Source: Mycobacterium sp. KBS0706
GTDB lineage: Bacteria > Pseudomonadota > Alphaproteobacteria > DSM-16000 > Inquilinaceae
Length of the DNA stretch: 64,000 nt
Direction: 5' to 3'
Assembly: GCF_005938675.2 (NCBI RefSeq)
Contig: NZ_VCCH02000023.1
Location: 38,222 to 102,221, forward strand
The stretch's first letter is position 1. Each line of letters starts with the position of its first letter. Below the pieces are notes generated by a model. The model was not told the DNA's origin. It did not search any database and worked only from the letters and a program-made list of their open reading frames with translations. This document shows positions 45,958 through 55,545 of the stretch, in pieces. The position numbers and the translations under genes were made by a program.

Positions 45958-47475
45958 GGCGGACGCGAAGGTCGCCTTGTACTGCTCGCGCAGGGCGGCC
46001 TTCTGCACCTTGCCCATGGCGTTGCGCGGGATCTCCGTCACCACGAACACCGCCTTGGGCTGCTTGAACCGGGCCAGCTGGTCCTGCAGCGCCGCCTGGA
46101 TCGTGGCGGGGTCGAGCGGCGCGGCCCCGGCCCGCATCTTCACCACCGCCGCCACCGCCTCGCCGAAATCCGGATGGGGCAGGCCGATCACCGCCGCTTC
46201 CTCGACGCCGGGGATGGCGTCGATCAGGCTCTCGACCTCCTTCGGGTAGACATTGAAGCCGCCGGTGATGATCAGGTCCTTGGCCCGGCCGACGATCGAG
46301 ACGTAGCCGCGGTCGTCCACCACGCCGACATCGCCGGTGATGAAGAAGCCGTCGGCCCGGAACTCGGTCGCGGTCTTCTCCGGCATCCGCCAATAGCCCT
46401 GGAACACGTTCGGGCCCTTGACCTCGATCACGCCGATCTCGCCCTGCGGCAGCGGCGTCGCATCCTCGCCCACCACCCGCAGCGACACGCCGGGCAGCGG
46501 CAGGCCGACCGTCCCCGCCCGCCGCTCGCCGTCGAGCGGGTTCGAGGTGTTCATGTTGGTCTCGGTCATGCCGTAGCGTTCGAGGATGGTGTGGCCGGTG
46601 CGCTGCCGGAACTGCTCGAAGGTATCGGCCAGCAGCGGCGCCGAGCCCGAGATGAACAGCCGCATGTGAGCGCTCGCCTCGGCGGTGAGGCCGGGCTGCT
46701 CCAGCAACCGGGTGTAGAAGGTCGGCACCCCCATCATGACGCTGGCCCTGGGCAGCAGGCGCAGCACCTCGGCGGCGTCGAATTTCGGCAGGAACAGCAT
46801 GGTCGCGCCGGCCAGCAGGGCGCAGTTGGTGGCGACGAACAGGCCGTGGGTGTGGAAGATCGGCAAGGCGTGCAGCAGCACATCATCCGGCCGGAAGCCC
46901 CAATGATCGTGCAGGGTCAGCGCGTTCGACAGCAGGTTGTCGTGGCTGAGCATCGCCCCCTTGGAGCGGCCGGTGGTGCCGGAGGTGTAGAGGATCGCCG
47001 CCAAGTCGTCCGGCGCGCGCGGCAGCGTCTCGAAGCTTTCCGCCTCCCCCGCCGCGGCCTCGGCCAGGGTCCCCTCCCCGTCTGCCCCGAGCGTCAGCGC
47101 CGCCTTGGCACCGGTCGACCGGGCCACCGCTTCGATCTCCTCCAGCCGCGCGGGCTGGCACACCACCAGCGCCGGCTCGGCGTCGCCGGCGAAATAGGCG
47201 ACCTCGCCCTTGGTGTAGGCAGTGTTGAGCGGCAGGTAGACGGCGCCGGCGCGCAAGCAGCCGAGATACAGCGCCACCACCTCCGGCGACTTGTCGACCT
47301 GCACCATCACCCGGTCGCCCGGCGCCACGCCCAGCCGCCGCAACAAGTTGGCGTAACGGGCGCTGGCAGCATCCAGCCCGGCATAGGAGATGGCGCGGCC
47401 GTCGGCGAGCGCCAGCGCCGGCCTGGAGCGGTCGGCGGGAAACCGGGCGGACAGGGCGTGGTAGAGATTGGTCAT
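45955..47475 (-). CDS. matB: Malonate-CoA ligase (malonyl-CoA synthetase)
   Basis: A 506-residue adenylate-forming enzyme activating malonate to malonyl-CoA. The ATP loop is ILYTSGTTGRSKGAMLSHDN; later motifs are LERYGMTETNMNTSNPLDGE, ITGDVGVVDDRGYVSIVGR and the catalytic lysine region IPRNAMGKVQK. RYGMTETNMNTSNP is close to characterised MatB enzymes. It starts 13 bp after the malonyl-CoA decarboxylase gene, which supports the malonate assignment. The malonate transporter is not in the window. Confidence 0.9.
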   Translation of the reverse strand: MTNLYHALSARFPADRSRPALALADGRAISYAGLDAASARYANLLRRLGVAPGDRVMVQVDKSPEVVALYLGCLRAGAVYLPLNTAYTKGEVAYFAGDAEPALVVCQPARLEEIEAVARSTGAKAALTLGADGEGTLAEAAAGEAESFETLPRAPDDLAAILYTSGTTGRSKGAMLSHDNLLSNALTLHDHWGFRPDDVLLHALPIFHTHGLFVATNCALLAGATMLFLPKFDAAEVLRLLPRASVMMGVPTFYTRLLEQPGLTAEASAHMRLFISGSAPLLADTFEQFRQRTGHTILERYGMTETNMNTSNPLDGERRAGTVGLPLPGVSLRVVGEDATPLPQGEIGVIEVKGPNVFQGYWRMPEKTATEFRADGFFITGDVGVVDDRGYVSIVGRAKDLIITGGFNVYPKEVESLIDAIPGVEEAAVIGLPHPDFGEAVAAVVKMRAGAAPLDPATIQAALQDQLARFKQPKAVFVVTEIPRNAMGKVQKAALREQYKATFASA

Positions 47476-47488
47476 GCGGCTCGGCGGG

Positions 47489-48802
47489 TCAGAGATAGGG
47501 TTTCAGCTGGCGCGCCACCGCGCGGCTCGTCGCCACCTTCCCGGCATTGACGAAAGCCTCGTGGTTCCGCTCCAGCTCGGCCGGATCATAGAGGTAGTTG
47601 ACCAGAAGTCCCCAGCCCTGCTCCAGCCCCTTCGGTGAGGCGTCGCCGGCCCAGTTCAGCCGCTCCAGCCTGGCGCCGTTGCCGAGATGGAAGCGCGCCA
47701 CCGGATCGGTCGGCCGCCCGTTCGGCCGCAGCTCGGCGGCGAGGTATCGGGCGCAGAGGCCGGTCAGCGCCGCCTTCAGCGTCCTGTCCGCGCCGACCGC
47801 ATCGATCCCGCCCGTCGCCAGCACCGGCAGCAGATCCTCGGCCGCCGCCCGGACCGCGGGAAGCTGGTGCTGTGGCGCCGAGGTCTGCAGCCAGCGCCGG
47901 AAGCCGGGAATCGGCGACAGGGTCGAGAAGGTCGACAGGCTCGGCAGCGTCTGCTGCAGGTCGGCCACGACCTGCTTCAGCAGGAAGCTGCCGAAGGAGA
48001 TGCCGCGCAGCCCCTTCAGCGTGTTGGTGATCGAATAGAAGATCGCGGTGTCGGCCGCCGCCGGATCGCCGACCGCCGCTTTCGGGTCGAGCAGCGGCGC
48101 GATCTCGCCCGACAGGCCGCGCACCAGCGCCACCTGAACGAAGATCACCGGCTCGTTCGGCAGGGCCGGGTGGAAGAAGGCGTAGCAGCGTCGGTCCTCG
48201 GCCAGGCGCCGGCGCAGGAACTCCCAGCCCGGGATGGCGTGCACTGCCTCGTACTGGATCAGCTTCTCCAGGATGATCGCCGGCGTCTCCCAGGTGATCC
48301 GGCGCAGCTCCAGGAAGCCACCGGAGAACCAGTCGGTCAGGACATGCTTCAGATCGGCATCCACGATCCGCAACTCCGGCTTCTCGTCGGCGAGGTCGAG
48401 CGCATCGGCACGCAGCCCGATCACGAACTCCGTGCCCTCGGGCAGCATGTTGATGCGGCGCAGCAACTCCCGCCGCGGCGGTTCCGCTGCCTCCGCCAGC
48501 GCCAGGGCACCGGCCGCGCTGGGCTCGGCGACGAAGGCCCCGGCGGCGGCGGCGATCGCCGCGTGGTCGGGCCCGAACTCGCGCGCCAGCAGGATAAAGA
48601 ACGCCTCGCGCCCGGCGGCGTCCAGGACGCGATAGAGGGCGACCAGCTCGCGCGCCAGAGCGATGCCGGATGCTTCCCCCTGTTCCGACAACAATGCGCG
48701 GCAGATGCCGCCGAGATCCTGCGGCAAGGGCCGGCCGCGGCCGAAGGCGAAGAGCTCGAGGCCGCGATCGGCGATCGAGTTGATGAGATCGGTGATCTGC
48801 AT
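47489..48802 (-). CDS. matA: Malonyl-CoA decarboxylase
   Basis: A 437-residue MCD-family enzyme releasing CO2 from malonyl-CoA to give acetyl-CoA. The C-terminal acetyltransferase-like domain carries AFFHPALPNEPVIFVQVAL, FYSITNTLKGLRGISFG and the catalytic-His segment ARFHLGNGARLERLNW. The N-terminal helical domain (about 1-160) is also recognisable. Together with matB it forms the malonate-to-acetyl-CoA route (matA-matB order). Confidence 0.93.
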   Translation of the reverse strand: MQITDLINSIADRGLELFAFGRGRPLPQDLGGICRALLSEQGEASGIALARELVALYRVLDAAGREAFFILLAREFGPDHAAIAAAAGAFVAEPSAAGALALAEAAEPPRRELLRRINMLPEGTEFVIGLRADALDLADEKPELRIVDADLKHVLTDWFSGGFLELRRITWETPAIILEKLIQYEAVHAIPGWEFLRRRLAEDRRCYAFFHPALPNEPVIFVQVALVRGLSGEIAPLLDPKAAVGDPAAADTAIFYSITNTLKGLRGISFGSFLLKQVVADLQQTLPSLSTFSTLSPIPGFRRWLQTSAPQHQLPAVRAAAEDLLPVLATGGIDAVGADRTLKAALTGLCARYLAAELRPNGRPTDPVARFHLGNGARLERLNWAGDASPKGLEQGWGLLVNYLYDPAELERNHEAFVNAGKVATSRAVARQLKPYL

Positions 48803-48900
48803 AAGGCGCCCGTTCCGCTTCCACCAGACCGGGTCAGGTTAGCGCGTTGCGCCCGCGGGACAATCTCGCCGGGTGCATGCCTGGCGCACCCAAACAAAGA

Positions 48901-48926
48901 GGGCGGTGCCGACGGCACCGCCCTTT
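48901..48926 (-). terminator. Rho-independent terminator of the SLBB gene
   Basis: Perfect ten-base arms GGGCGGTGCC and GGCACCGCCC flank a three-base loop, 20 bases after the stop of the SLBB gene. On the minus strand the stem is followed by CTCTTTGTTTG. It should end that transcript before matA. Confidence 0.75.
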
Positions 48927-48942
48927 GCCGATCCGGCCGGCG

Positions 48943-51732
48943 TCAGTTCTTGTTGTTGCCGATGACCACCAGCGAGGCAGCGGAGATGGCCAGGCTCTGC
49001 ACGATCGAGCCGACATCCCGCACCAGCCGGTACAGGTCGAACGGCGTCAGGTCGCGCGGCACGATGATGACCGACCCCGGCGGCACCCTGACCGAGCTGT
49101 AGCTCCAGGACGACAGGTCGAGCGGCTGCGCCTGGCCGTTCGGCATGATGACGAAGGTGCGGCCGGTATCCGCCGCCTCGGTCGTGCCGCCGGCGAAGTC
49201 GACATAGTCGTCGGCGGTCAGCTTGCCGTCATACTGGACCGTGCCCGGATTGAGCACTTCGCCCGAGACGGTGACGAACAGCGGCCGCTTCGGCACGAAG
49301 AGCTGGTCGCCCGCATCCAGGCTGAAGTCGAGCACGGGATTGGCCGCCAGCACCGTCGGATCGGCCTCGATCACCACCCGGCCGGCGGCCGGGATGCTCT
49401 TCAGCTCGGCGACCAGGCTCTGGATCGCCGGCAAGGCCGCGGCGGGGCTCTTGTTGGCACTGTCGCTCTGGGCCTCCTGGATGAGCTGCGGCAGCCCTGC
49501 CTGGATTTCGCGGGCCGTGCGCTCATAGCCTTGCTGCTGCTGCTTCCGAACGGCCTCGCGGGTGAACACCGCGCCATAGGGGAAGGCCTGGTTGGTGTAG
49601 CCGCCGGACCGCTGGATCAGTTGCAGCAGCGTCTCGCCGCGGCGGATCACATAGCGGCCGGGATGGGTGAACTCGCCGGCCAGGGTGACCGCCCCGTCCT
49701 CACGCAGCTGCGGGTTCTGCGGGATGCGGACGCTGTCGCCGGGGTTCAGCTTGATCGACGCGGTGGTGGCGCCGAGGCTCTGCACCGAGCGCCAGGACCC
49801 GCTGAGATTGGACGGCGACAGGGTGGAGAAGTAGCCGACCTCGATGGCGCGGCGGTCGGCCTCGATCGTCGTGCCGCCGGCAATGTCGAGGACGGTGGCG
49901 AGCGTGGTGCCCGGGATGATCGGGTAGCTGCCCGGCACCCGCACCTGGCCTTCGAGCGAGACGACATGCTCGATCACGAACGGCAGCAGGTCCGGAAAGT
50001 CATCGAAGATCTGCGGGCAGGCACGGCTGACCTGAAGGGAGCCGGCGGCTTCGGTGTTCTGGAAGGTCTGCCGGGCGTTGCGGAAACGGCCGGTCGAATC
50101 GTTGCGCACTGCCTCCGCCAGGGATCGCAGGCCGAGGCAGCTACCGCTGACCGCCACCGCCCCCGGCAGGCTGGAGGTGAGCGTTGCGTTCTGGGCCTGG
50201 CCATTCTGGGACACGTCCGACGCCGACGAGCGGGCCTGCCCCGGCTGGAGTCCGGACAGCATCATCTGGACATCGTCGCCGCCGAGATAGCGGATATCTT
50301 CGCGCGACAGCACGATCAGCTTGTCGCGGTCGCGAAGGCGGAGATTGCCGCCGCCCCGCAGCGCCACGCCCAGGTTCACCGGGACGAATTTGCGGATCCG
50401 CGTGGTCGGATCGGTGGTCTGGATCACTCCGAAGGGCAGATAGGCGTCATCCGCCAGGATCGGCGGATCGGCCAGCAGGGCGCGGAGCGTCGGCGCGCTG
50501 CTCAACGGCCGGACGCCGGCGACGGTGACGTTGCCGGTGATCGAGACGCTGCCGACGCGCAGATCCTGCGACAGCGTGATCTGGATGATGTCGTTGGTCT
50601 GCACCGGCACCGCGGTCTGGCCCGACAGGTTCTGCACCTGGTCCTGGCCGTTGCGGTCGAGCCGCAGCAGGTTGAACCGGTTGCCAGCGGGGCGGATCGG
50701 CCCGCCGGCATAGTCCAGCATCTCGGCGACGCTGAGCGGGCCGGCGGCGTCGGGCGGCATCTCGAAGATGCCCGGCCGGACCACGTCGCCGGCGACCGCG
50801 ACGGTGCGCCCGATCGTCGGGATCGAGATCCGGTCGCCGTCCTGCAGCAGGAGGTCGGCCTCGTTGCTGTAGCCCATCAGGAAGCCGTAGAGGTCGATGA
50901 CCTTGGTCTGGCCCTGCCGGATCAGCGCGACCGTGCGCAGCGAGCCGGTCTTGCGGATGCCGCCGCCGGCGGTCAGGGCGTCGACCAGGGTCGAGAAGCT
51001 GGTCAGCGTCTGGGTGCCGGGCTTGACGACCTCGCCGGTCAGGGTCACCGAGATCGCCCGCACGTCGCCGAGCGACACGAAGGCCTCGGTGCTGACATAG
51101 TTCTCCCGGACCCGGGTCTCGATCTCGCGGCGCAGGTCGCCGAAGGAGCGGCCGGCCGACGGGATCGGCGGCAGATCCTGCAGGATCAGCCGGCCCTCGC
51201 GGTCGACCGTGGCGCTGATGCCCTGGTTCACCTGGCCGCGCAGGGTGACCACGATCTGATCGCCGATGCCGACGACATAGTTCTCGCTGACGGCGCCGCT
51301 GACCACCTGGCTGGCCACGGCACCGCCGCCGAAGACGTCATAGCCGAACTGGCTGATGTCGCCGCCCAGCCGCCGCTGGTAGTCGGCCTCGATGCGCGAG
51401 ACGGGCGCGGCGGAGATGGTCGATGACGGCAGGCCGGGCGAGACCACCGTCGGCTCGGTGACCTGGGCGGGTGTCGTCGTCGGGACGCGCGGCCCGCTGG
51501 GGATCGTGATGCCGTCGGGCTGGATGCCCTGCTGCTGCAGCTGCGACGGGCTGATGCCGAGTTGCTGGAGTTGGTCGACCAGCGCGTTCATCTGGGCATG
51601 ACCGGCGATCGGGGTGAGGATCAGAACGCCGCAGGCCAGGAGAGCCGGGCCGATGCCGTAGCGAAGGGTCCATCGGAGTCGACGCGCCTCGCCCTCTCGG
51701 TCTCGGCGACGGTCACTGTGCACAGGCTTCAT
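48943..51732 (-). CDS. Large SLBB-domain polysaccharide export protein
   Basis: A 929-residue secreted protein. The signal segment ends near residue 39 (LLACGVLILTPIAGHAQ). A polysaccharide-export (Wza-like) domain follows (about 135-215, with YVVGIGDQIVVTLRGQV), then repeated SLBB modules. Examples are VTLTGEVVKPGTQTL, VAVAGDVVRPGIFEM, VSLEGQVRVPGSYPI, VTLAGEFTHPGRYVI and VTVSGEVLNPGTVQYDG. A C-terminal hydrophobic helix SIVQSLAISAASLVVIG could be an anchor. Proteins of this build form outer-membrane exit channels for capsule or exopolysaccharide. Unusually, no Wzc kinase, polymerase or glycosyltransferase lies beside it. The ATG at 51732 follows GGGGGACC. Confidence 0.88.
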   Translation of the reverse strand: MKPVHSDRRRDREGEARRLRWTLRYGIGPALLACGVLILTPIAGHAQMNALVDQLQQLGISPSQLQQQGIQPDGITIPSGPRVPTTTPAQVTEPTVVSPGLPSSTISAAPVSRIEADYQRRLGGDISQFGYDVFGGGAVASQVVSGAVSENYVVGIGDQIVVTLRGQVNQGISATVDREGRLILQDLPPIPSAGRSFGDLRREIETRVRENYVSTEAFVSLGDVRAISVTLTGEVVKPGTQTLTSFSTLVDALTAGGGIRKTGSLRTVALIRQGQTKVIDLYGFLMGYSNEADLLLQDGDRISIPTIGRTVAVAGDVVRPGIFEMPPDAAGPLSVAEMLDYAGGPIRPAGNRFNLLRLDRNGQDQVQNLSGQTAVPVQTNDIIQITLSQDLRVGSVSITGNVTVAGVRPLSSAPTLRALLADPPILADDAYLPFGVIQTTDPTTRIRKFVPVNLGVALRGGGNLRLRDRDKLIVLSREDIRYLGGDDVQMMLSGLQPGQARSSASDVSQNGQAQNATLTSSLPGAVAVSGSCLGLRSLAEAVRNDSTGRFRNARQTFQNTEAAGSLQVSRACPQIFDDFPDLLPFVIEHVVSLEGQVRVPGSYPIIPGTTLATVLDIAGGTTIEADRRAIEVGYFSTLSPSNLSGSWRSVQSLGATTASIKLNPGDSVRIPQNPQLREDGAVTLAGEFTHPGRYVIRRGETLLQLIQRSGGYTNQAFPYGAVFTREAVRKQQQQGYERTAREIQAGLPQLIQEAQSDSANKSPAAALPAIQSLVAELKSIPAAGRVVIEADPTVLAANPVLDFSLDAGDQLFVPKRPLFVTVSGEVLNPGTVQYDGKLTADDYVDFAGGTTEAADTGRTFVIMPNGQAQPLDLSSWSYSSVRVPPGSVIIVPRDLTPFDLYRLVRDVGSIVQSLAISAASLVVIGNNKN

Positions 51733-51853
51733 GGTCCCCCGCTTCTGACATCTCAAATGGCCGATCGCAGCGCTGATCGAGCCAACGCCCCCAATGTTCC
51801 ATCTTCTGAACGATCTGGGCGATAAAGAAAACCCGAATCAATTCGTTGTCCCC

Positions 51854-52417
51854 TCAACCTGACACGCAGGCTTCAATCGGACCGCCCCCCTGGCCGCGGA
51901 TTTTCTTCAGCCGTTCCAGCACCCGACAGGCATAGGCGAATTGCCGATCCGGATCGCTCGAATGATAATGCGCGATCGCCTGCAGCCAGTTTCCGTAACG
52001 GTTAAACAGTCGCCGCAGGAAATACGCGCCATAGATCACATTGTATTGTGGCTCGAAGATGAGCGTGTAGTCCGGCAGCGTCTGCTTGTGGTAACGTAGC
52101 GAGATCTGCATGCAGCCGACATCGATATTGGGGCTTTCGCCGCCGCCGTTATCCTCGATCGCCGCCTTCATGGCGGCGAGATTGCTCGGGAACAGCGGGG
52201 TCCCGCCGACATTCAAGGCCCAGGGGTAAGGATCGCCCTTGCCGCCCGATTCGGTCTGCGCGATCGCCAGCAGCATGCCGCGGGGAATGCCGAAGGCCCC
52301 CTCCATCGCCAGGATGTAAGGCGTGCAGCTGTCCTGCGCCCGCGCCGGCCCGGCCGCTGAAGCCAAGCCGAGCAGGAGCATCGCGATCCCCGCGATCCGA
52401 CCGAATCCCCTCACCAA
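51854..52417 (-). CDS. Lytic transglycosylase (SLT-type) with signal peptide
   Basis: A 187-residue periplasmic muramidase-like protein. The signal peptide ends near residue 28 (AGPARAQ). The catalytic glutamate is E56 in LLAIAQTESGGKGDPYPW; VGCMQISLRYH and YNVIYGAYFLRRLFNRYG are the further SLT motifs. The start codon is uncertain: adjacent TTG (52417) and GTG (52414). It lies upstream of the SLBB export gene on the same strand; opening peptidoglycan for an envelope-spanning machine is a plausible joint role. Confidence 0.85.
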   Translation of the reverse strand: MVRGFGRIAGIAMLLLGLASAAGPARAQDSCTPYILAMEGAFGIPRGMLLAIAQTESGGKGDPYPWALNVGGTPLFPSNLAAMKAAIEDNGGGESPNIDVGCMQISLRYHKQTLPDYTLIFEPQYNVIYGAYFLRRLFNRYGNWLQAIAHYHSSDPDRQFAYACRVLERLKKIRGQGGGPIEACVSG

Positions 52418-52491
52418 CGCAACCGGCTTCCCCCGCCAATCGATGCGACGCTTCTACCACACGGCGCCGATTCGGTAGAATACCCGGAAAA

Positions 52492-53703
52492 TCAGACCTG
52501 CCGGCCGGCGCGAATCACGGCGCGGCACGGGTTGTAGGCGATGCGGTAGGACAGCTCGGCCGGGTCGGCCACGTCCCAGAACGCCAGGTCGGCCGCGAGC
52601 CCGGGAACCAACCGGCCGCATTCCTCGGCCAGGCCCAGCGCCCGCGCGGCGTTGCGAGTGACGCCGGCCAGCGCCTCCTCCGGCGTCAGCCGGAACAGGG
52701 TGCAGCCCATGTTCAGCATCAGCAGCAGCGAGGTCGCCGGCGAGGTGCCGGGATTGTTGTCGGTCGCCAACGCCATCGGCACGCCGTGCCGCCGGAACGC
52801 CGCCACCGGCGGCAACTGGGTCTCGCGCAGGAAGTAGAAGGCGCCGGGCAGCAGCACCGCGACGGTGCCGGCCCGCCCCATCTCCTTCGCCCCGGATTCG
52901 CTGGTGTATTCGAGATGGTCGGCCGACAGCGCCCCGAACCGGGCCGCCAGCGCCGCCCCGTCCTGGTCGGACAGCTGGTCGGCATGCAGCTTCACCGGCA
53001 GGCCGAGCGCCTTGGCCGCGCGGAACACGCGCTCGACCTCGACCGGCGAGAAGGCGATCTTCTCGCCGAAGGCGTCGACCGCATCGGCGAGGCCGTCCCG
53101 GGCGATCGCCGGCAGCATCTCCTCGACCACACGGTCGAGATAGCGCTCGGGCTGGCCGCGATCCTCCGGCGGCACCGCATGGGCACCGAGGAAGCTGCGC
53201 CGGACCCGCAGGCCGCTTTCCCGCCCCAGCCGGCCGGCAACGCGCAGCATCTTGGCCTCGGTCGCGAGGTCGAGCCCGTAGCCGGACTTGATCTCGACGG
53301 TGGTGACGCCCTCGGCCGCCAGCGCGTCGAGCCGCTTCCGGGCCGAGGCCAGCAGGTCCTCCTCCCCTGCGGCACGGGTGGCGGCGACGGTCGAGACGAT
53401 GCCGCCGCCGGCCCGCGCGATCTCCTCATAGCTGGCGCCGTGCAGCCGCATCGCGAATTCGCGGGCCCGGTCGCCGCCATGCACCAGATGGGTATGACAG
53501 TCGATCAGCCCGGGCGTGACCCAGGCGCCGGCGGCATCCTCGACCATGGCGGCCAGCTGGTCCGGCGCACCCGGCAGGTCGGCCTGGCGCCCGACCCAGG
53601 CGATGCGGTCGCCCTGGGTCGCGATCGCGCCCTCGGGAATGGCGCCATAGCCCTCCCCGTCCATGGTCGCCAGACGCGCGTTGATCCACAGCCGATCCCA
53701 CAT
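52492..53703 (-). CDS. hutI: Imidazolonepropionase
   Basis: A 403-residue amidohydrolase hydrolysing imidazolone-5-propionate to N-formimino-L-glutamate in histidine breakdown. The metal ligands H70 and H72 lie in [15 protein letters not shown]. The segments [29 protein letters not shown] and [20 protein letters not shown] are specific to HutI. It is divergent from the Fic remnant and hutF. Confidence 0.95.
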   Translation of the reverse strand: MWDRLWINARLATMDGEGYGAIPEGAIATQGDRIAWVGRQADLPGAPDQLAAMVEDAAGAWVTPGLIDCHTHLVHGGDRAREFAMRLHGASYEEIARAGGGIVSTVAATRAAGEEDLLASARKRLDALAAEGVTTVEIKSGYGLDLATEAKMLRVAGRLGRESGLRVRRSFLGAHAVPPEDRGQPERYLDRVVEEMLPAIARDGLADAVDAFGEKIAFSPVEVERVFRAAKALGLPVKLHADQLSDQDGAALAARFGALSADHLEYTSESGAKEMGRAGTVAVLLPGAFYFLRETQLPPVAAFRRHGVPMALATDNNPGTSPATSLLLMLNMGCTLFRLTPEEALAGVTRNAARALGLAEECGRLVPGLAADLAFWDVADPAELSYRIAYNPCRAVIRAGRQV

Positions 53704-53723
53704 GCCGCTCTCCGTCAGGGCAG

Positions 53724-53756
53724 ATGTTTTATAATTTGAGTTTCGCTATAAAACAT
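53724..53756. promoter_or_regulatory. AT-rich inverted repeat in the hutI/hutF divergent region
   Basis: Ten-base arms ATGTTTTATA (53724-53733) and TATAAAACAT (53747-53756) are separated by 13 bases, 21 bp upstream of hutI and just before the Fic remnant. Such AT content is rare here. It may be an operator, either for hut control or a relic of autoregulation of the Fic locus. It does not resemble the HutC operators I know. Confidence 0.5.
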
Positions 53757-53760
53757 TGTC

Positions 53761-54003
53761 ATGCGCGTGTCCCATCACCGACACGCTGTGCGCCTCACCA
53801 ACGGCCCCAATCCGCCGCCCGACGAGTTCATCCATCCGGTGGTCCGGACCGTCATCGTGCATTCCATCATCGGCGGTGACCATCCCTTCGTCGACAGCAA
53901 CGGCCGGACGGCGCGGGCGTTGTTCTATTGGTCGGTTCTGCGCCAGAAATGCGCGCTGATGGAGTTCATCTCGATCGAGTGGCTGCAAGGAAAGAAGGGA
54001 TGA
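53761..54003 (+). pseudogene. Truncated Fic-domain protein remnant
   Basis: An 80-codon frame contains the core of a Fic (AMP-transferase) domain: PPPDEFIHPVVRTVIVHSI, then HPFVDSNGRTARALFYWSVL. Full-length Fic proteins of this type have several hundred residues, so both the N-terminal part and the C-terminal DNA-binding or helical part are missing. The motif H-x-F-x-D-G-N-G-R reads H41-P-F-V-D-S46-N-G-R, with the first glycine replaced by serine, so activity is doubtful. The frame ends in TGA overlapping the hutF ATG. It is best read as a decayed gene that may now only lead translation into hutF. Confidence 0.75.
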
Positions 54004-55382
54004 TCGTGACCACGCGCTATTTCGCCGAGACCGCCCTTCTGGCCGATGGCTGGGCCGACGACGTCCTGATCGAGGTCGACGCCCGGGGCGACATCGCCCT
54101 GGTCTCGGCCGGCGCGACACCCGGCGATGCGGAGCGGATCGCGGGCATCCTCCTGCCCGGCATGGCCAATCTGCACAGCCACGCCTTTCAGCGCGCCATG
54201 GCCGGGCTGGCCGAGACTGCCGCCGGCCCGGGCGACGATTTCTGGAGCTGGCGCGAGCAGATGTACCGCTTCGTCCGCGTGCTCGACCCGGACCAGGTCG
54301 AGGCGATCGCGGCCCAGCTGTATGTCGAGATGCTGAGGGCCGGCTACACCTGTGTCGCCGAGTTCCACTACCTGCACCACCAGCCGGACGGCACCCCCTA
54401 TGCCGACCGGGCGGAGCTGTCGCGGCGGGCGATCGCGGCGGCGAAGGCCACCGGCATCGGCATCGCCCATCTGCCGGTGCTCTACAATACCGGCGGCTTT
54501 GGCGGACAGAAGGCCGGCGACGGTCAGCGGCGCTTCCTCAACGACGTCGACGGCATCCTCGACATCGTCGCCCGGCTGCGCGCCGACCATGCCGGCGATC
54601 CGGATGTGCGCATCGGCATCGCCCCGCATTCGCTGCGCGCGGTGCCCCCGGAGATGCTGGCGGCGACGGTCGACGGGATACACGCGGCCGACCCGGCGGC
54701 GCCGATCCACATCCACATCGCCGAGCAGGTCAAGGAGGTCGAGCAATGCGTCGCCTGGAGCGGCGCCCGGCCGGTCGAATGGCTGCTCGGCCACGCGGCG
54801 GTCGACGATCGCTGGTGCCTGGTCCACGCCACCCATCTGACCGAGGCCGAGACCGCGGCCCTGGCCGCCAGCGGCGCGGTCGCCGGGCTGTGCCCGACCA
54901 CCGAGGCCAATCTCGGCGACGGGCTGTTCCCCCTCGCCCCCTACCTCGCCGCGGGTGGCGCGCTGGGCATCGGGTCGGACAGCCACATCTCGGTCGGGGT
55001 GATCGAAGAGCTGCGCTGGCTGGAATACGGCCAGCGCCTGTCGCACCGGAAGCGCGGCGTCGGCGCCGCGCCGGATCGCCCCTCGGTCGGCGCCACCCTG
55101 TTCCAGGCGGCGATCGACGGCGGCGCGCGGGCGGTCGGGCGCGCCACCGGCCGGATCGAGGCCGGCGCCCGGGCCGACCTCGTGGTGCTGGACCCGGATC
55201 ATCCGGCGCTGATCGGCCGCAGCGGCGACACACTGCTGGACAGCTTCGTCTTCGCCGGCAACACCTCGCCGATCCGTGATGTCATGGCCGGCGGCCGCTG
55301 GCGGGTGCGCGACGGCCGCCATGCCGACGAGGCCGCCGTGGCGGCGCGTTACCGCACGGTGATGGCGGCGCTGCTGGGCTGA
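54000..55382 (+). CDS. hutF: Formimidoylglutamate deiminase
   Basis: A 460-residue amidohydrolase converting N-formimino-L-glutamate to N-formyl-L-glutamate and ammonia, the five-step version of histidine degradation. Metal ligands H59 and H61 lie in MANLHSHAFQRAMAG; further segments are CVAEFHYLHHQPDG, GIAPHSLRAVPPEML, HIHIAEQ and GIGSDSHISV. AAGGA lies eight bases before the ATG. Presence of HutF predicts a HutG-type N-formylglutamate deformylase elsewhere in the genome. Confidence 0.94.
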   Translation: MIVTTRYFAETALLADGWADDVLIEVDARGDIALVSAGATPGDAERIAGILLPGMANLHSHAFQRAMAGLAETAAGPGDDFWSWREQMYRFVRVLDPDQVEAIAAQLYVEMLRAGYTCVAEFHYLHHQPDGTPYADRAELSRRAIAAAKATGIGIAHLPVLYNTGGFGGQKAGDGQRRFLNDVDGILDIVARLRADHAGDPDVRIGIAPHSLRAVPPEMLAATVDGIHAADPAAPIHIHIAEQVKEVEQCVAWSGARPVEWLLGHAAVDDRWCLVHATHLTEAETAALAASGAVAGLCPTTEANLGDGLFPLAPYLAAGGALGIGSDSHISVGVIEELRWLEYGQRLSHRKRGVGAAPDRPSVGATLFQAAIDGGARAVGRATGRIEAGARADLVVLDPDHPALIGRSGDTLLDSFVFAGNTSPIRDVMAGGRWRVRDGRHADEAAVAARYRTVMAALLG

Positions 55383-55413
55383 CGGACAAAGACCTGGGGA
55401 CAAAGAAAAGCGA

Positions 55414-55431
55414 GCCCTGGAAAACCGGGGC
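55414..55431. terminator. Weak hairpin downstream of hutF
   Basis: GCCCTGG and CCGGGGC pair (one G-T) around an AAAA loop, 32 bp after the hutF stop, in the gap before the convergent LysM gene. There is no T-run, so a terminator role is tentative. Confidence 0.3.
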
Positions 55432-55545
55432 CCGCGAGGTGAACAGGGAGGCTGCTCGAGCGGGAGACGCTATCGAGCTGTCGCCACCTTATTCGGGCTT
55501 GCGCCGGCCTGCTGTGACGGTCGTCACGCCGGACGGATTTCGTCG

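Noticed and set aside
48847..51426. Plus-strand frame of 859 codons opposite the SLBB gene
   Set aside because: Antisense shadow; no start context or family similarity, while the minus strand encodes clear SLBB modules.
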